The notes below the pieces were generated by a model. It saw only the letters and a program-made list of their open reading frames with translations. It had not been told where the DNA came from and did no database searches. The translations under genes were made by a program, and so were the position numbers. This document shows, piece by piece, positions 7,290 to 16,447 of a DNA stretch of 47,196 nucleotides; position 1 is the stretch's first letter; the number at the start of each line of letters is the position of its first letter. The stretch lies in the NCBI RefSeq assembly GCF_946479715.1, contig NZ_CAMLHF010000012.1, positions 1-47,196 of the forward strand, given 5' to 3'. The DNA is from an uncultured Pedobacter sp. (lineage in GTDB: Bacteria > Bacteroidota > Bacteroidia > Sphingobacteriales > Sphingobacteriaceae).

Positions 7290-8311
7290 TTATAAATCAA
7301 TACTTCTATTTTACCATCTTCTGTTACTGTACCTCTATACATTCCTTCTGTATTAAATGGCATGGCAACGTTTCCATTTTTATCAAGCGCTATCAGTCCA
7401 CCGTCTCCACCCAGCTTCTCCAGTTTATCAAGTGCCGCTTTTGAAGCATCTAATACAGAAAGATTTTTATATTCCATCATAGCCGAAACATCATAGGCTA
7501 CAACACTTCTGATATAAAACTCGCCCCAGCCAGTGCACGAAATGCCGGCAGTTAGGTTATTCGCATAAGTTCCGGCGCCAATAATTGGCGAATCGCCTAC
7601 TCGCCCGTACTTCTTGTTTGTCATGCCACCTGTTGAGGTTCCTGCAGCAAGATTGCCCATCTTGTCGAGCGCAACAGCTCCAACTGTTCCGAACTTATAA
7701 TCTCTATTTATCGTCCCAAGCTTCATGGATTTTTTATTACCATGATCAAGTACGGCTTTTACTGAATCTTCTTTTATAGCCTGTTGAAGCCCGTCCCAAC
7801 GCTCTTTTGTATAAAAATATTTAGGATCAACAATCTCAACTCCACACTGCTTTGCAAACTGCTCTGCTCCTCTGCTAACCATCATAACATGTTCAGACTT
7901 TTCCATAACTGCTCTTGCGGCAGTAATTGGATTACGGATTACCGTTACTCCTGCAACAGCTCCTGCTTTTAAAGTTTTGCCATCCATAATTGCAGCATCC
8001 ATTTCGTTTTTACCATCATGCGTAAAAACGGCACCTTTACCGGCATTAAACAGTGGAGAATCTTCAAGTACGTGTATTGCGGCTTCAACTGCGTCCAGAC
8101 TGGTCTTACCCAATTTAATAGCATCATAGCCTTGCTGCAAAGCCTTTGTTAATGCCACAGTGTATGCGGCCTCCTTTTCTGGAGTCATGCTCTTCTTTAA
8201 AATTGTTCCCGCACCTCCATGCACAACCAATACATATTTCTTTTGTGCCTGTAAATTCAAAGATGCAAGCAGCAATAAAATAGAAAAGTAATAATTAAGC
8301 TTAAAGTTCAT
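7286..8311 (-). CDS. iaaA: exported isoaspartyl peptidase / plant-type L-asparaginase (Ntn hydrolase)
   Basis: The 341-residue product is a type 2 (plant-type) asparaginase precursor. A signal peptide covers residues 1-22 (ends LQAQ). HGGAGT (31-36) starts the alpha subunit. KFGTVGAVA places the autocleavage before Thr209, which becomes the N-terminal nucleophile; AAGTSTGGMTNK and GRVGDSP follow, as in E. coli IaaA. Enzymes of this group hydrolyse beta-aspartyl dipeptides, including beta-Asp-Arg, and asparagine. It lies 12 bases after susD and overlaps the cyanophycinase gene by four bases, so the products would act in sequence, probably in the periplasm or at the outer membrane. Glycosylasparaginase is a less likely reading. 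Confidence 0.88.
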   Translation of the reverse strand: MNFKLNYYFSILLLLASLNLQAQKKYVLVVHGGAGTILKKSMTPEKEAAYTVALTKALQQGYDAIKLGKTSLDAVEAAIHVLEDSPLFNAGKGAVFTHDGKNEMDAAIMDGKTLKAGAVAGVTVIRNPITAARAVMEKSEHVMMVSRGAEQFAKQCGVEIVDPKYFYTKERWDGLQQAIKEDSVKAVLDHGNKKSMKLGTINRDYKFGTVGAVALDKMGNLAAGTSTGGMTNKKYGRVGDSPIIGAGTYANNLTAGISCTGWGEFYIRSVVAYDVSAMMEYKNLSVLDASKAALDKLEKLGGDGGLIALDKNGNVAMPFNTEGMYRGTVTEDGKIEVLIYK

Positions 8312-8322
8312 AAGTATTCCGT

Positions 8323-9726
8323 TTAATATAATGGATTTTGTTTAACGTTAGGATTGGCTTTGATTTCGGCATTAGGGATAGGATAAGTGTACTCTTTATT
8401 TGCAGAGGTTAGGTTGATTGCGCCTAAAGCATTAATTGCGTCGGCTGGCTCCCTAGTTATCGGCAAATTGTTTCTCCTAAGATCAAAAAATCTATGACCT
8501 TCAAAAGCAAGTTCTTTGTATCTTTCTAAAACTACTGCTGCTAACAAAGATGACTTATCTGCAAAGGAAACATCGGCATAATTTTTAATCCTTGCTTCCC
8601 TAAGGCTGTTTAAATCTTGTGCCGACAACTGAAGGCTATTTTTTTCGGCATAAGCCTCGGCTCTAATCAAATACATTTCGCCAGTTCTGTAAAGCTTTAC
8701 ATCCGTAAGATTTGGCAAACCGGAGCTTCCTGCAAGATACTTGTTTACGCTGTATTTAGACTTACCAGTACCACGCGCATCATCAAATTTCACGTAAGCA
8801 GAATATCGCACATCATTAGTTTTATCATAAGCATTTATCAATTCAAATGCCGGAGCATATACAACGATATTTTTGATATCATAATAGAAATCTCCAAGGC
8901 GGCTATCTCCAGCCACTCTTTTCAATTTCCATATTACTTCGTCGTTTGTTTCATCTTTCCAGATATCTCCAAAATCACCAATATTTGACAAAGGTGCGGC
9001 ACTGATCACCTCAGAGCTGTATTTAATGGCATCGTCCCAATTCTTTTCATATAATGCAACCCTTGACTGTATAGCAGCAACCGCATTCAGTGTTATTCTT
9101 GTGTTATCATCAAAATCTGATGGGATTAACCCTTTTGCTGCTAAAAGATCAGATTTAATTTTACTTATGGTTTCTGCAAAAGTTAATCTGCCTAGATTAG
9201 AAACTTCTGATATCTCCATATATGGCACTCCCATTGCAGAGGCGTCGTATTTAGAAGCAAAGTTTCTGAGTAACTCAAAATGACAATACGCTCTAAGTGC
9301 TAATAATTCCCCTTTGTACTGCCTTTTAAGTACTTCTTCTGATGATTTTGACTTTACTTTATCTACATAGGCAAGTACCCTGTTCACTCTGTCTACAGAT
9401 ATATAGTTGCTCTCCCAACCTGCTGTAATTGTACCATTACTTCCGTCATACTGCCAACGATAAGTAGACACCCCCCGACCAGTGCTATTTTCACTTGGCA
9501 AGGTACATTCGTCAGAAGTAAGAGATACATTAGTTATTGTGGTGGCATCCAATGAAGCGTATGCACCAATTAAACCACCGTTAAGATCTGAAACCGTTTG
9601 AAATGCCTTTGAATCATCAATTGTATCAGATGGTTTCAGGTCCAGTTCTTTAGTACAGGAAGCTGCTAAAACGGTCATCAGAAAAATGGCACAGAGAGAA
9701 AATTTATTGCTATAATATTTTAACAT
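8323..9726 (-). CDS. susD: SusD/RagB-family outer-membrane substrate-binding lipoprotein
   Basis: The product has 467 residues from the ATG at 9726. The N-terminal lipoprotein signal ends in LAASC, the acylated Cys, followed by TKELDLKPSD, a typical SusD start. Further SusD signatures are ALRAYCHFELLRNFA (TPR-like helices), LYRTGEMYLIRAEAYAE and LAFEGHRFFDLRR near the C-terminus. SusD proteins cap the SusC channel and bind the ligand at the cell surface. An ATG at 9750 is also open but would overlap susC and put extra polar residues before the lipoprotein signal, so 9726 is preferred. The gap to susC is ten bases. The ligand is inferred from the downstream peptidases, not from the binding site. 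Confidence 0.93.
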   Translation of the reverse strand: MLKYYSNKFSLCAIFLMTVLAASCTKELDLKPSDTIDDSKAFQTVSDLNGGLIGAYASLDATTITNVSLTSDECTLPSENSTGRGVSTYRWQYDGSNGTITAGWESNYISVDRVNRVLAYVDKVKSKSSEEVLKRQYKGELLALRAYCHFELLRNFASKYDASAMGVPYMEISEVSNLGRLTFAETISKIKSDLLAAKGLIPSDFDDNTRITLNAVAAIQSRVALYEKNWDDAIKYSSEVISAAPLSNIGDFGDIWKDETNDEVIWKLKRVAGDSRLGDFYYDIKNIVVYAPAFELINAYDKTNDVRYSAYVKFDDARGTGKSKYSVNKYLAGSSGLPNLTDVKLYRTGEMYLIRAEAYAEKNSLQLSAQDLNSLREARIKNYADVSFADKSSLLAAVVLERYKELAFEGHRFFDLRRNNLPITREPADAINALGAINLTSANKEYTYPIPNAEIKANPNVKQNPLY

Positions 9727-9736
9727 GATTGTACGA

Positions 9737-12700
9737 TTAGAAGTTAACATTTAAACCAAACGTGTATGTTTTGGAGCTAGGATAATCAAACATGGCTTCG
9801 CCATTATTATCCTCAGGATCAAAACCTTTCCACTTTGTCCAGGTAATAAGATTACTTGCCTGAGCGAATACGGTTACACCACTTATGAATTTAGTGCCAG
9901 ACAGCAATGTTTTTGGCAGTGAATAATTTAAATTCACATTTCTAAGCCTTATATAAGAGGCATCCTGAATATCCTTAGATGAATAGCTTCTTTTTGCATC
10001 ATACCTGGGTAAAAGTGCCTGATCACCTTCTTTTTTCCACCTGTTATAAAGCATCCTTACTGATTGCCCACTTGTTCCAAAACTTGGGTTTTCATTGTAA
10101 TAATCCTCATTATTATACCTATATACATGATTTGCGAAACTAAACAGGGCTGTTAAATTAATTCCCTTATAGGTTAAAGAGGTATTAAATCCTCCAGTAA
10201 AAGGCGGATATAGACTACCAAATTCTGCCACGCTCATTGTTGTGGCATTATAATCCGAGGTTTTGCTTCCATCTGGATTATAATATAATGGATCTCCTGT
10301 TTTTGGATCTACCCCTGCCCATTTAGGCGCATAGTGAGATCCGTAAGGCAATCCCTCTTTTACAATTTCAGTTGTGTTTTTCTCGAATCCTTCAGACCCG
10401 GCAAGTGAAGTAATCTTATTTTTATTGTAAGCAAAGTTAAGCCCCACATTCCATTTTAATGATTCATTTCTAATAACATCTACCCTGAGCTCAGTTTCTA
10501 TACCTCTGTTACGCATCGAACCAGCATTTAATGGTAATGCACCAACACCGGAAGTAAGTGATACCGGAAGATCTAAAAATAGATTAGCTGTTTCTTTATT
10601 ATAAATATCGGTTACCAGATGTATCCGATTATTCCATACATCCAGATCAAAGCCTATATTCAAATCCTTAGCATATTCCCAATCATAGTTTGCACTGCCA
10701 TAAGCATAAGGATAAATCCCACTGTTACCTCCATAAGAAGTAGTTGCAAAAGTAGGTAGATAAGTAAAATTGCCTGGAAAGGGACTCGCAGTAGTACCGT
10801 AACTGGCACGGAATCTTAAATCGTTGATAAACTCGCTGTTTGCAAGAAAGTTTTCTTTTTTAACATTCCATGCAAAGCCTACTGAGTAAAAGCCATGCCA
10901 TCTATTTTTAACAGGCAATGTCGAAGATCCATCATACCTGTAACTCGCGTTAAGTGTATAACGATCATCAAAAGTATAACGGCCAAGCGCTATGTAAGAG
11001 ATCAATGCATTTCTTGTCCTTCCACCATTAAATTCAGGAATAAACGAGTTTTCATCAGAACCCGGAGTTGCGCCCGCTGGCGTTTCAGGTAATCTCGGAT
11101 CTATACCATAAGCAGTATATCCAAAGCTTCTGAAATGCTGCTTGGTTATCTCATAAAGTCCGGTTACTTCAAAGTTGTGTTTATCAATAACCTTTGAATA
11201 TGTTAGTCCTGAAGTTGAGATCATTGAAAAATTACGTCGTAAATTTTCGCCAAAGCTTCCTTTTTCTCCATTTTCATTTGATCCGGAGTACGAATCAGGT
11301 TTAATAAAACGTTCATCTGTAGATTCTCTAAAATCTACACCTAATCTGGTTTTAACGGTCAAATCGTCGGTGATTTTATAATTTAACGAACCACTTAAAA
11401 TCGTTTTGTACTGATTGGTTTTATTAGTGGTATTTAACAACCTCTCTAAAGCATTACTCCCCTCACGCTGATCATAAATTTCATAGTCATCTGAATTGCC
11501 ATAATGAACTAATGTTCCATCAGAAGCATAAGGATATTCATATGGCAGTGCATAATATACTGCTGACAATGGATTACTTCCACTGCTGGATCCTTCTCGT
11601 TCGATAAAGCTCGATTCTGAATAACCTAAACTTGTGTTTATCGAAGCTGAGAATCTGCCTGCATTAAAATCTACATTATTTCTTAAAGAATAACGTTCCA
11701 TACCAGATCTAACCGCAATCCCATCTTGCTTATAGTAATTTAAAGAGCTATAAAACCTAACATTTTCATTCCCCCCGCTTGCGTCTACCTGCTGTTCGGT
11801 AAACTTCCCTGTTCTAAAGAAAATATCCTTCCAGTCGGTGTTTATTTTTCCAATACTATCTAAAATAAAATCTGCTCTATTTTTTTCAGCCGAACTCATA
11901 TCAGCATATTCCGGATTCTTTTTCGAGAATGTCCACCCAGGCCCTATTTCTGATCCCGTTTCAAGTCCTATTTCTTCTTCAAACTGCAATCTTTGCGCAG
12001 TATTCATCATATTAAACTTAGGCGAGGTTAGTTTAGAAATGCCATATTGAGATTTATAATTGAACTGAACTTTTCCAGATTTACCTTTTTTTGTTGTAAT
12101 AACTATTACACCATTGGCACCTTTTGAACCATACTGCGCTTTTGAAGTTGCATCTTTTAAAACAGTAACACTTTCAAAATCTGAAGGATTTAATGTTTGA
12201 AAATAGGCGTCCTCAACAGGTATTCCATCCAAAACATATAATGGAGAGGTATTCCCGTTTATTGTCCCTATTCCTCTTAAAATAACCTGAGCACTGGTTC
12301 CTGGCTGGCCAGATCCTGAAGACACTTGTAGACCGGCCACCCTGCCTTGTAAAATCTGATCAAAAGTTGAAAGGGGCACCTGACTCATATCCTTACCCGA
12401 AACTACAGATGATGCACTTGCAGATTGTGGTTTTGTATAATTTGTATAGCCCGTTACAGTTACTTCCTGCAAATTCTGGCTATCCGTTTTCAGTATTATA
12501 TTTATCACTTTTCTATTTCCTACACTAACAAGTTGTTTTGCATAACCAACAAATGAAAACTCAAGATTAGAGGAATTATCAGGCACGCGTATATTGTATT
12601 CACCACTAGTATCTGTTATTGTAGCTATTGCCAGACCTGAAACTTTAATTGACACACCTGGTATCGGTAATCCTGTATCATCAACAACTTTCCCCGTTAT

Positions 12701-13090
12701 AACAATGTCTTTTCTATTAGCTAATACTATAGGATAAATTACTACCAAATTGCTTTCCTTTAAAGCATAAGTAAGCTTAGTATCCTTTAAAATCTGGCTC
12801 ATTGCTTCATCCAATGATACATTCTGAACATTAAGGGAATTCTTATTATTACTGGAAATTGTATTGTTGCTATATACAAAACGATATTCTGTTTGTTTCT
12901 CAATTGCCTTAAGCAATTCTTTAATGCTTAGTTGGTTGGCATTAATGGTAATCTTTTGCTGGGCAAACCCGGCAGCAGAGACCTGCATACATAAAACAAG
13001 CAAGATAAATCCTGTAATTTTCATACTCAATAATATCCTACCGATTAAAGAATGACCACTACAATGTTCTAAAAGTACATATTTTCTCAT
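9737..13090 (-). CDS. susC: SusC/RagA-family TonB-dependent receptor with STN signalling domain
   Basis: The product has 1117 residues. After a signal sequence (hydrophobic residues about 27-43) comes a secretin/TonB short N-terminal (STN) domain at about 60-115, a carboxypeptidase-regulatory-like beta domain at about 130-210 (ITGKVVDDTGLPIPGVSI), the plug with the SusC-typical LYVLDGIPVED and SVTVLKDATSKAQYGSKGANGVI segment at about 285-330, and a beta barrel ending in TFGLNVNF. The STN domain, found only in signalling receptors, contacts a FecR anti-sigma factor, and fecR is encoded 46 bases upstream. The receptor therefore both imports the ligand with SusD and reports its presence to the sigma factor. 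Confidence 0.95.
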   Translation of the reverse strand: MRKYVLLEHCSGHSLIGRILLSMKITGFILLVLCMQVSAAGFAQQKITINANQLSIKELLKAIEKQTEYRFVYSNNTISSNNKNSLNVQNVSLDEAMSQILKDTKLTYALKESNLVVIYPIVLANRKDIVITGKVVDDTGLPIPGVSIKVSGLAIATITDTSGEYNIRVPDNSSNLEFSFVGYAKQLVSVGNRKVINIILKTDSQNLQEVTVTGYTNYTKPQSASASSVVSGKDMSQVPLSTFDQILQGRVAGLQVSSGSGQPGTSAQVILRGIGTINGNTSPLYVLDGIPVEDAYFQTLNPSDFESVTVLKDATSKAQYGSKGANGVIVITTKKGKSGKVQFNYKSQYGISKLTSPKFNMMNTAQRLQFEEEIGLETGSEIGPGWTFSKKNPEYADMSSAEKNRADFILDSIGKINTDWKDIFFRTGKFTEQQVDASGGNENVRFYSSLNYYKQDGIAVRSGMERYSLRNNVDFNAGRFSASINTSLGYSESSFIEREGSSSGSNPLSAVYYALPYEYPYASDGTLVHYGNSDDYEIYDQREGSNALERLLNTTNKTNQYKTILSGSLNYKITDDLTVKTRLGVDFRESTDERFIKPDSYSGSNENGEKGSFGENLRRNFSMISTSGLTYSKVIDKHNFEVTGLYEITKQHFRSFGYTAYGIDPRLPETPAGATPGSDENSFIPEFNGGRTRNALISYIALGRYTFDDRYTLNASYRYDGSSTLPVKNRWHGFYSVGFAWNVKKENFLANSEFINDLRFRASYGTTASPFPGNFTYLPTFATTSYGGNSGIYPYAYGSANYDWEYAKDLNIGFDLDVWNNRIHLVTDIYNKETANLFLDLPVSLTSGVGALPLNAGSMRNRGIETELRVDVIRNESLKWNVGLNFAYNKNKITSLAGSEGFEKNTTEIVKEGLPYGSHYAPKWAGVDPKTGDPLYYNPDGSKTSDYNATTMSVAEFGSLYPPFTGGFNTSLTYKGINLTALFSFANHVYRYNNEDYYNENPSFGTSGQSVRMLYNRWKKEGDQALLPRYDAKRSYSSKDIQDASYIRLRNVNLNYSLPKTLLSGTKFISGVTVFAQASNLITWTKWKGFDPEDNNGEAMFDYPSSKTYTFGLNVNF

Positions 13091-13136
13091 ATTTGTTGGT
13101 TTAGGTTGTTTTATTTGTTGGATAGCCTGGTTATAG

Positions 13137-14237
13137 CTATTTTTTTATGATGATTTTATTGTTTTCAATCTCAAACTTAAAGGAGTAAGATAATTGTAAA
13201 GCTTCTAGTGTTTTAACAATAGTTTCGTTTTCGAATGTTCCCGAATACCGGTAATCCTTTACCTCTTCGTCTGCAATCAAAACCTCTATGCCATACCAGG
13301 CTTGCAGTTTCTGGGCAATGGTTGATAATGGCAGATTGTCTATGTCAAGTCTGTTTCTTATCCATTTGGTTTCTTCGGGCTGCTTAGAAGAAGAATCCGT
13401 TTGCAATGCAGAAACCTTGTACTCTTTACTAACAGATGTTTCTGTTGTTTCAGATTGATTACTGCTTACTACCTTTTGGTTGGGTTTTAAAATCACAAAA
13501 TAGCCCGGGTTGCTTTTAGAATCTATACGAACGCTTCCATGTATTAATGATGTCTCCGTTATTTTTGAATTGGGGTAAGCCTTTATATTAAAAGTGGTCC
13601 CTAGAACCTTTACATCGCTAAAAGAAGTATGGACAATAAATGGATGAGCTGCATCGTGTTTTACATCAAAAAATGCCTCGCCTGTAAGCCACAACTCTCT
13701 TTTTCCGACATCAAATGCATCATCTACCTTGATTGAGCTTTCTTTTGCCAACGTTATTACAGTACCGTCGCTTAGTATGACTGTTCTGCGTATGGCCTTC
13801 CCGGATGAGTAAAGTTTAAAAATATCGTTAGCATTTTTATCTTTTGAATATGGGTTTAAATAGAAGTATAAGAATAAGGCAGCTACAATCGTAGCAGCTA
13901 CTCCAATAGTATACTTTAGATATGATCGTTTATCGTTAAGGTTAGCAGTGGTGCTAAATTGAACTTTTTCAGCCAGTGCATCACGATATTTTATTCCCTC
14001 TTTTAGTTCTTTTATCTGACTTAAGCGGCTGCCCTGTTTAACATTTAAGATGTTGACTATTTTTTTGGCTTCTTCAAAATCAGCTTTTCTGTGCGGAATC
14101 TTTTCAATCCATTCATCCCATAGCATGTGCTCTGAAAGATTGGCGCCAAGGCAATACTGCTGAAAGGACTCGCAACAAATTAATTCTTCAATATAAAAAT
14201 CATCCTTAAGTCCTACCATAGTAATTACATTTACCAT
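13137..14237 (-). CDS. fecR: FecR-family anti-sigma factor
   Basis: The 366-residue product has a cytoplasmic N-terminal part, one membrane helix at about residues 109-128 (YTIGVAATIVAALFLYFYL), a periplasmic FecR domain (AIRRTVILSDGTVITLAKES, GEAFFDVKHDAAHPFIVHT, VKVLGTTFNIKAY) and a C-terminal DUF4974-like domain (LSTIAQKLQAWYGIEV). FecR proteins hold an ECF sigma factor at the membrane and release it when the STN domain of the partner receptor reports ligand. It sits between the sigma factor and susC, the standard order. Two nearby ATGs, at 14237 and 14219, are both possible starts. Confidence 0.93.
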   Translation of the reverse strand: MVNVITMVGLKDDFYIEELICCESFQQYCLGANLSEHMLWDEWIEKIPHRKADFEEAKKIVNILNVKQGSRLSQIKELKEGIKYRDALAEKVQFSTTANLNDKRSYLKYTIGVAATIVAALFLYFYLNPYSKDKNANDIFKLYSSGKAIRRTVILSDGTVITLAKESSIKVDDAFDVGKRELWLTGEAFFDVKHDAAHPFIVHTSFSDVKVLGTTFNIKAYPNSKITETSLIHGSVRIDSKSNPGYFVILKPNQKVVSSNQSETTETSVSKEYKVSALQTDSSSKQPEETKWIRNRLDIDNLPLSTIAQKLQAWYGIEVLIADEEVKDYRYSGTFENETIVKTLEALQLSYSFKFEIENNKIIIKK

Positions 14238-14294
14238 ACAGACGGCAGGAATGACTTTTTTTCCTAAGAAAATCTATAATATTTTCTAAAATAA

Positions 14295-14846
14295 TTACTT
14301 TAGAAGCTTTTTTAACATTTTAATCGCATCGTAAATTGTATTATATGCTGTTTTTACAGTTTGAGAACTGCGTTCGGCTATCTGTTCGTACGTTAAACCC
14401 TCGAAAAATTTCAACTGAATCAATTCCATTTGTCGAGGAGTTAATTGTTTAATTGCCAGTTGTAACTTATGCTTCAACTCGTCATCCTGCTGCACAGCGA
14501 TCATAATCTCCTCGTACGATAGTTCTGCATGCTCTTCTTCTGCTCCCATTCTGCTAAATGCCACATTCATTTTATCCGTATATGCCAATTGATCAAGCAT
14601 ACATCTTCTTAAGGAAGTCATCAGGTATGATTTCACATTATCTACAGTGTTCAGACGAGATCTTTTATCCCACAAGTTCAAAAATACCTGATTAACACAA
14701 TCTTTCACCAATTCATCGTCAGCATTAATTTTTAATCCAAAACGGATCAGGTGAAAGTACATGTTATTGTACAATTCAAATAGCGCTTGCTTATCACCAA
14801 GACGCATTTTATCCCAATAGCTTCTAACATCTTCCTCGAGCAGCAT
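14295..14846 (-). CDS. ECF-type RNA polymerase sigma factor (FecI/SusCD-regulatory type)
   Basis: The 183-residue product has sigma region 2 at about residues 20-90 (ALFELYNNMYFHLIRFG, LVKDCVNQVFLNLWDKR) and region 4 at about 125-180 (LTPRQMELIQLKFFEGLTYEQIA with the helix-turn-helix). The ATG at 14846 is chosen over a TTG two codons upstream. It stands first in the sigma-fecR-susC-susD order, 57 bases before fecR, and is expected to drive transcription of the uptake genes when the receptor signals. Confidence 0.92.
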   Translation of the reverse strand: MLLEEDVRSYWDKMRLGDKQALFELYNNMYFHLIRFGLKINADDELVKDCVNQVFLNLWDKRSRLNTVDNVKSYLMTSLRRCMLDQLAYTDKMNVAFSRMGAEEEHAELSYEEIMIAVQQDDELKHKLQLAIKQLTPRQMELIQLKFFEGLTYEQIAERSSQTVKTAYNTIYDAIKMLKKLLK

Positions 14847-14891
14847 AGTCAAGGGTTAATATAGCGTTTTTATGAGAAAAACACCTGTAAA

Positions 14892-15620
14892 TTAAAAATC
14901 CAGCGGACCTAACCTTCTCATATTTTTCAAAATCAGAAATTGTCTATGCCTAATATACTGAGTAGCTTTTTTAGGAGTCCACCTTCTTGGATTAGGGAAA
15001 CAAGCGGCAATTAATGCTGCTTGCGACTTACTAAGTTTACTACAAGACTTACCAAAGTAAGATTGGGCTGCTGCCTCAGCTCCGTAGATTCCATCCCCCA
15101 TTTCAATTACATTTAAATACACCTCCAATATTCTTTCCTTACTCCAAAGCATTTCAATCAATAGCGTAAAATAAGCTTCAAATCCCTTTCGAATCCATGA
15201 ACGACCTGGCCATAAGAATACATTTTTGGCAGTTTGCTGAGAGATTGTGCTTCCGCCTTTTACCTTTTTGCTATTCTTATTTGCAGCAAAAGCCTTCTCA
15301 ATAGCTTTTAAGTCGAATCCAATATGCTTAAGAAATAACTGATCTTCTGCAGATACAGCTGCCCGTTTCATATTATCAGAAATATCTTCAAAATCGACCC
15401 ATTTCTTCTCCATTCTAAATGGCTTATCATCAGAACTACGCTCCAGATTTCTTTGGATCATTAAAAGGGTAATAGGAGGATTAATAAATCTGTAAACCAG
15501 TACCCAAAGCACTGTTACCATTAAGAACCAAAGAAATACTCTAGTAACAATGGTTGTAATTTTTTTAAATAGAGGAGATTTTGAATTCGTTTTACTGGTT
15601 ACCCGTTTACGCTTTGCCAT
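14892..15620 (-). CDS. mtgA: monofunctional peptidoglycan glycosyltransferase (GT51)
   Basis: The 242-residue product has a basic N-terminus (KRKRVTSKTNSK), one membrane helix (about residues 23-45) and a GT51 domain: EDQLFLKHIGFD with the catalytic Glu, KGGSTISQQTAKNVFLWPGRSW, KERILEVYLNVIEMG and GIYGAEAAAQSYFGKS. There is no transpeptidase domain, so it is the single-domain MtgA type, which polymerises glycan strands from lipid II on the outer face of the inner membrane. An ATG at 15638 is also in frame. I prefer 15620 because a TACCTTTG promoter box lies between the two and would exclude the longer start. Confidence 0.9.
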   Translation of the reverse strand: MAKRKRVTSKTNSKSPLFKKITTIVTRVFLWFLMVTVLWVLVYRFINPPITLLMIQRNLERSSDDKPFRMEKKWVDFEDISDNMKRAAVSAEDQLFLKHIGFDLKAIEKAFAANKNSKKVKGGSTISQQTAKNVFLWPGRSWIRKGFEAYFTLLIEMLWSKERILEVYLNVIEMGDGIYGAEAAAQSYFGKSCSKLSKSQAALIAACFPNPRRWTPKKATQYIRHRQFLILKNMRRLGPLDF

Positions 15621-15624
15621 CGAC

Positions 15625-15632
15625 CAAAGGTA
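15625..15632 (-). promoter_or_regulatory. -7 promoter box (TACCTTTG) for mtgA
   Basis: On the minus strand TACCTTTG ends four bases before the ATG at 15620, consistent with leaderless transcription of mtgA. It lies between two candidate start codons and so supports the shorter one. No clear -33 element is visible. Confidence 0.35.
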
Positions 15633-15677
15633 AGGCATAGGCCGATAATATTAAAGCCCGGATGCAGGATTGTGCGC

Positions 15678-15710
15678 AAAAAAAAAGCGTCCCAAATGGG
15701 GACGCTTTTT
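15678..15710 (-). terminator. intrinsic terminator of the rpsF-rpsR-rplI operon
   Basis: GCGTCCC (15687-15693) and GGGACGC (15699-15705) form a seven-base-pair GC-rich stem with a five-base loop. On the minus strand it is followed by about ten T residues, and an A run lies on its other side, so it could also act on the plus strand. It starts 20 bases after the rplI stop. Confidence 0.85.
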
Positions 15711-15729
15711 AATATCAGAAGATAGATGA

Positions 15730-16173
15730 TTACTCAGCTACAACTGCGAAAGGAACTTTAACTTTCACTTCTTTGTGTAAGTTTAAATTGGCAACATAAT
15801 CACCAACAAATTTAGGTTCAGTTTCGAAAGTGATACGGCGACGATCAACATCAAAACCTTGTTGTTTTAATGCGTCAGCAATCATGATGGTGTTTACTGC
15901 ACCAAAAATCTTACCTGTTTCACCAGCTTTAGCACCGATAGATAACTTAACGTCAACTAAACGCTCAGCAATACCTTCAGCATCTTTCTTAATTTTATCT
16001 TGTTTAAAAGCAGCTTGCTTTAAGTTTTCTGCTAATACTTTTTTAGCTGAAGGAGTAGCTAACTGTCCAAATCCTTGAGGGATTAGATAGTTACGGCCAT
16101 ATCCTGGCTTTACAGAAACGATATCATCTTTTTCCCCTAGGGATTTGATATCTTGTTTTAAAATAATTTCCAT
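15730..16173 (-). CDS. rplI: 50S ribosomal protein L9
   Basis: The 147-residue product matches L9 over its whole length: MEIILKQDIKSLGEKDDIVSVKPGYGRNYLIP is the classic N-terminal rRNA-binding domain, followed by the long connecting helix (residues about 40-75) and the C-terminal domain with GAKAGETGKIFGAVN. It binds 23S rRNA near the L1 stalk. It is the last gene of the rpsF-rpsR-rplI operon, ten bases after rpsR, and is followed by a strong terminator. Confidence 0.98.
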   Translation of the reverse strand: MEIILKQDIKSLGEKDDIVSVKPGYGRNYLIPQGFGQLATPSAKKVLAENLKQAAFKQDKIKKDAEGIAERLVDVKLSIGAKAGETGKIFGAVNTIMIADALKQQGFDVDRRRITFETEPKFVGDYVANLNLHKEVKVKVPFAVVAE

Positions 16174-16183
16174 CTCTCAGCTC

Positions 16184-16447
16184 CTATTTTAATTGGTCAG
16201 CAACGAAAGGCAACAAACCGATGTGGCGAGCGCGTTTTACAGCTTGAGCCACTTTACGTTGAAATTTCAATGAAGTACCGGTTAAACGGCGAGGTAAAAT
16301 TTTACCTTGATCATTGATAAACTTCAATAAAAAGTTTGCGTCTTTATAATCAATATATTTAATACCGTTTTTTCTGAAACGGCAATATTTTTTCCTGTTA
16401 TCGTCCACTTTTGGAGCGGTAACATATTGTATTTGATCCTTTGCCAT
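16184..16447 (-). CDS. rpsR: 30S ribosomal protein S18
   Basis: The 87-residue product carries the S18 hallmarks: [17 protein letters not shown], then [20 protein letters not shown] and [15 protein letters not shown]18 pairs with S6 on the central domain of 16S rRNA. Its ATG shares one base with the rpsF stop (TAATG at 16445-16449), which should couple translation of the two partner proteins. Confidence 0.98.
   Translation of the reverse strand: MAKDQIQYVTAPKVDDNRKKYCRFRKNGIKYIDYKDANFLLKFINDQGKILPRRLTGTSLKFQRKVAQAVKRARHIGLLPFVADQLK

Noticed and set aside
7286..8311. Glycosylasparaginase acting on N-glycans
   Set aside because: The GRVGDSP and TSTGGMTNK context after the nucleophile is closer to IaaA-type isoaspartyl peptidases, and the partner gene is a cyanophycinase.
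8617..8988. Plus-strand open frame of 123 codons opposite susD
   Set aside because: It is fully antisense to a convincing SusD gene and is Ile/Ser/Cys-rich in the way typical of shadow frames.
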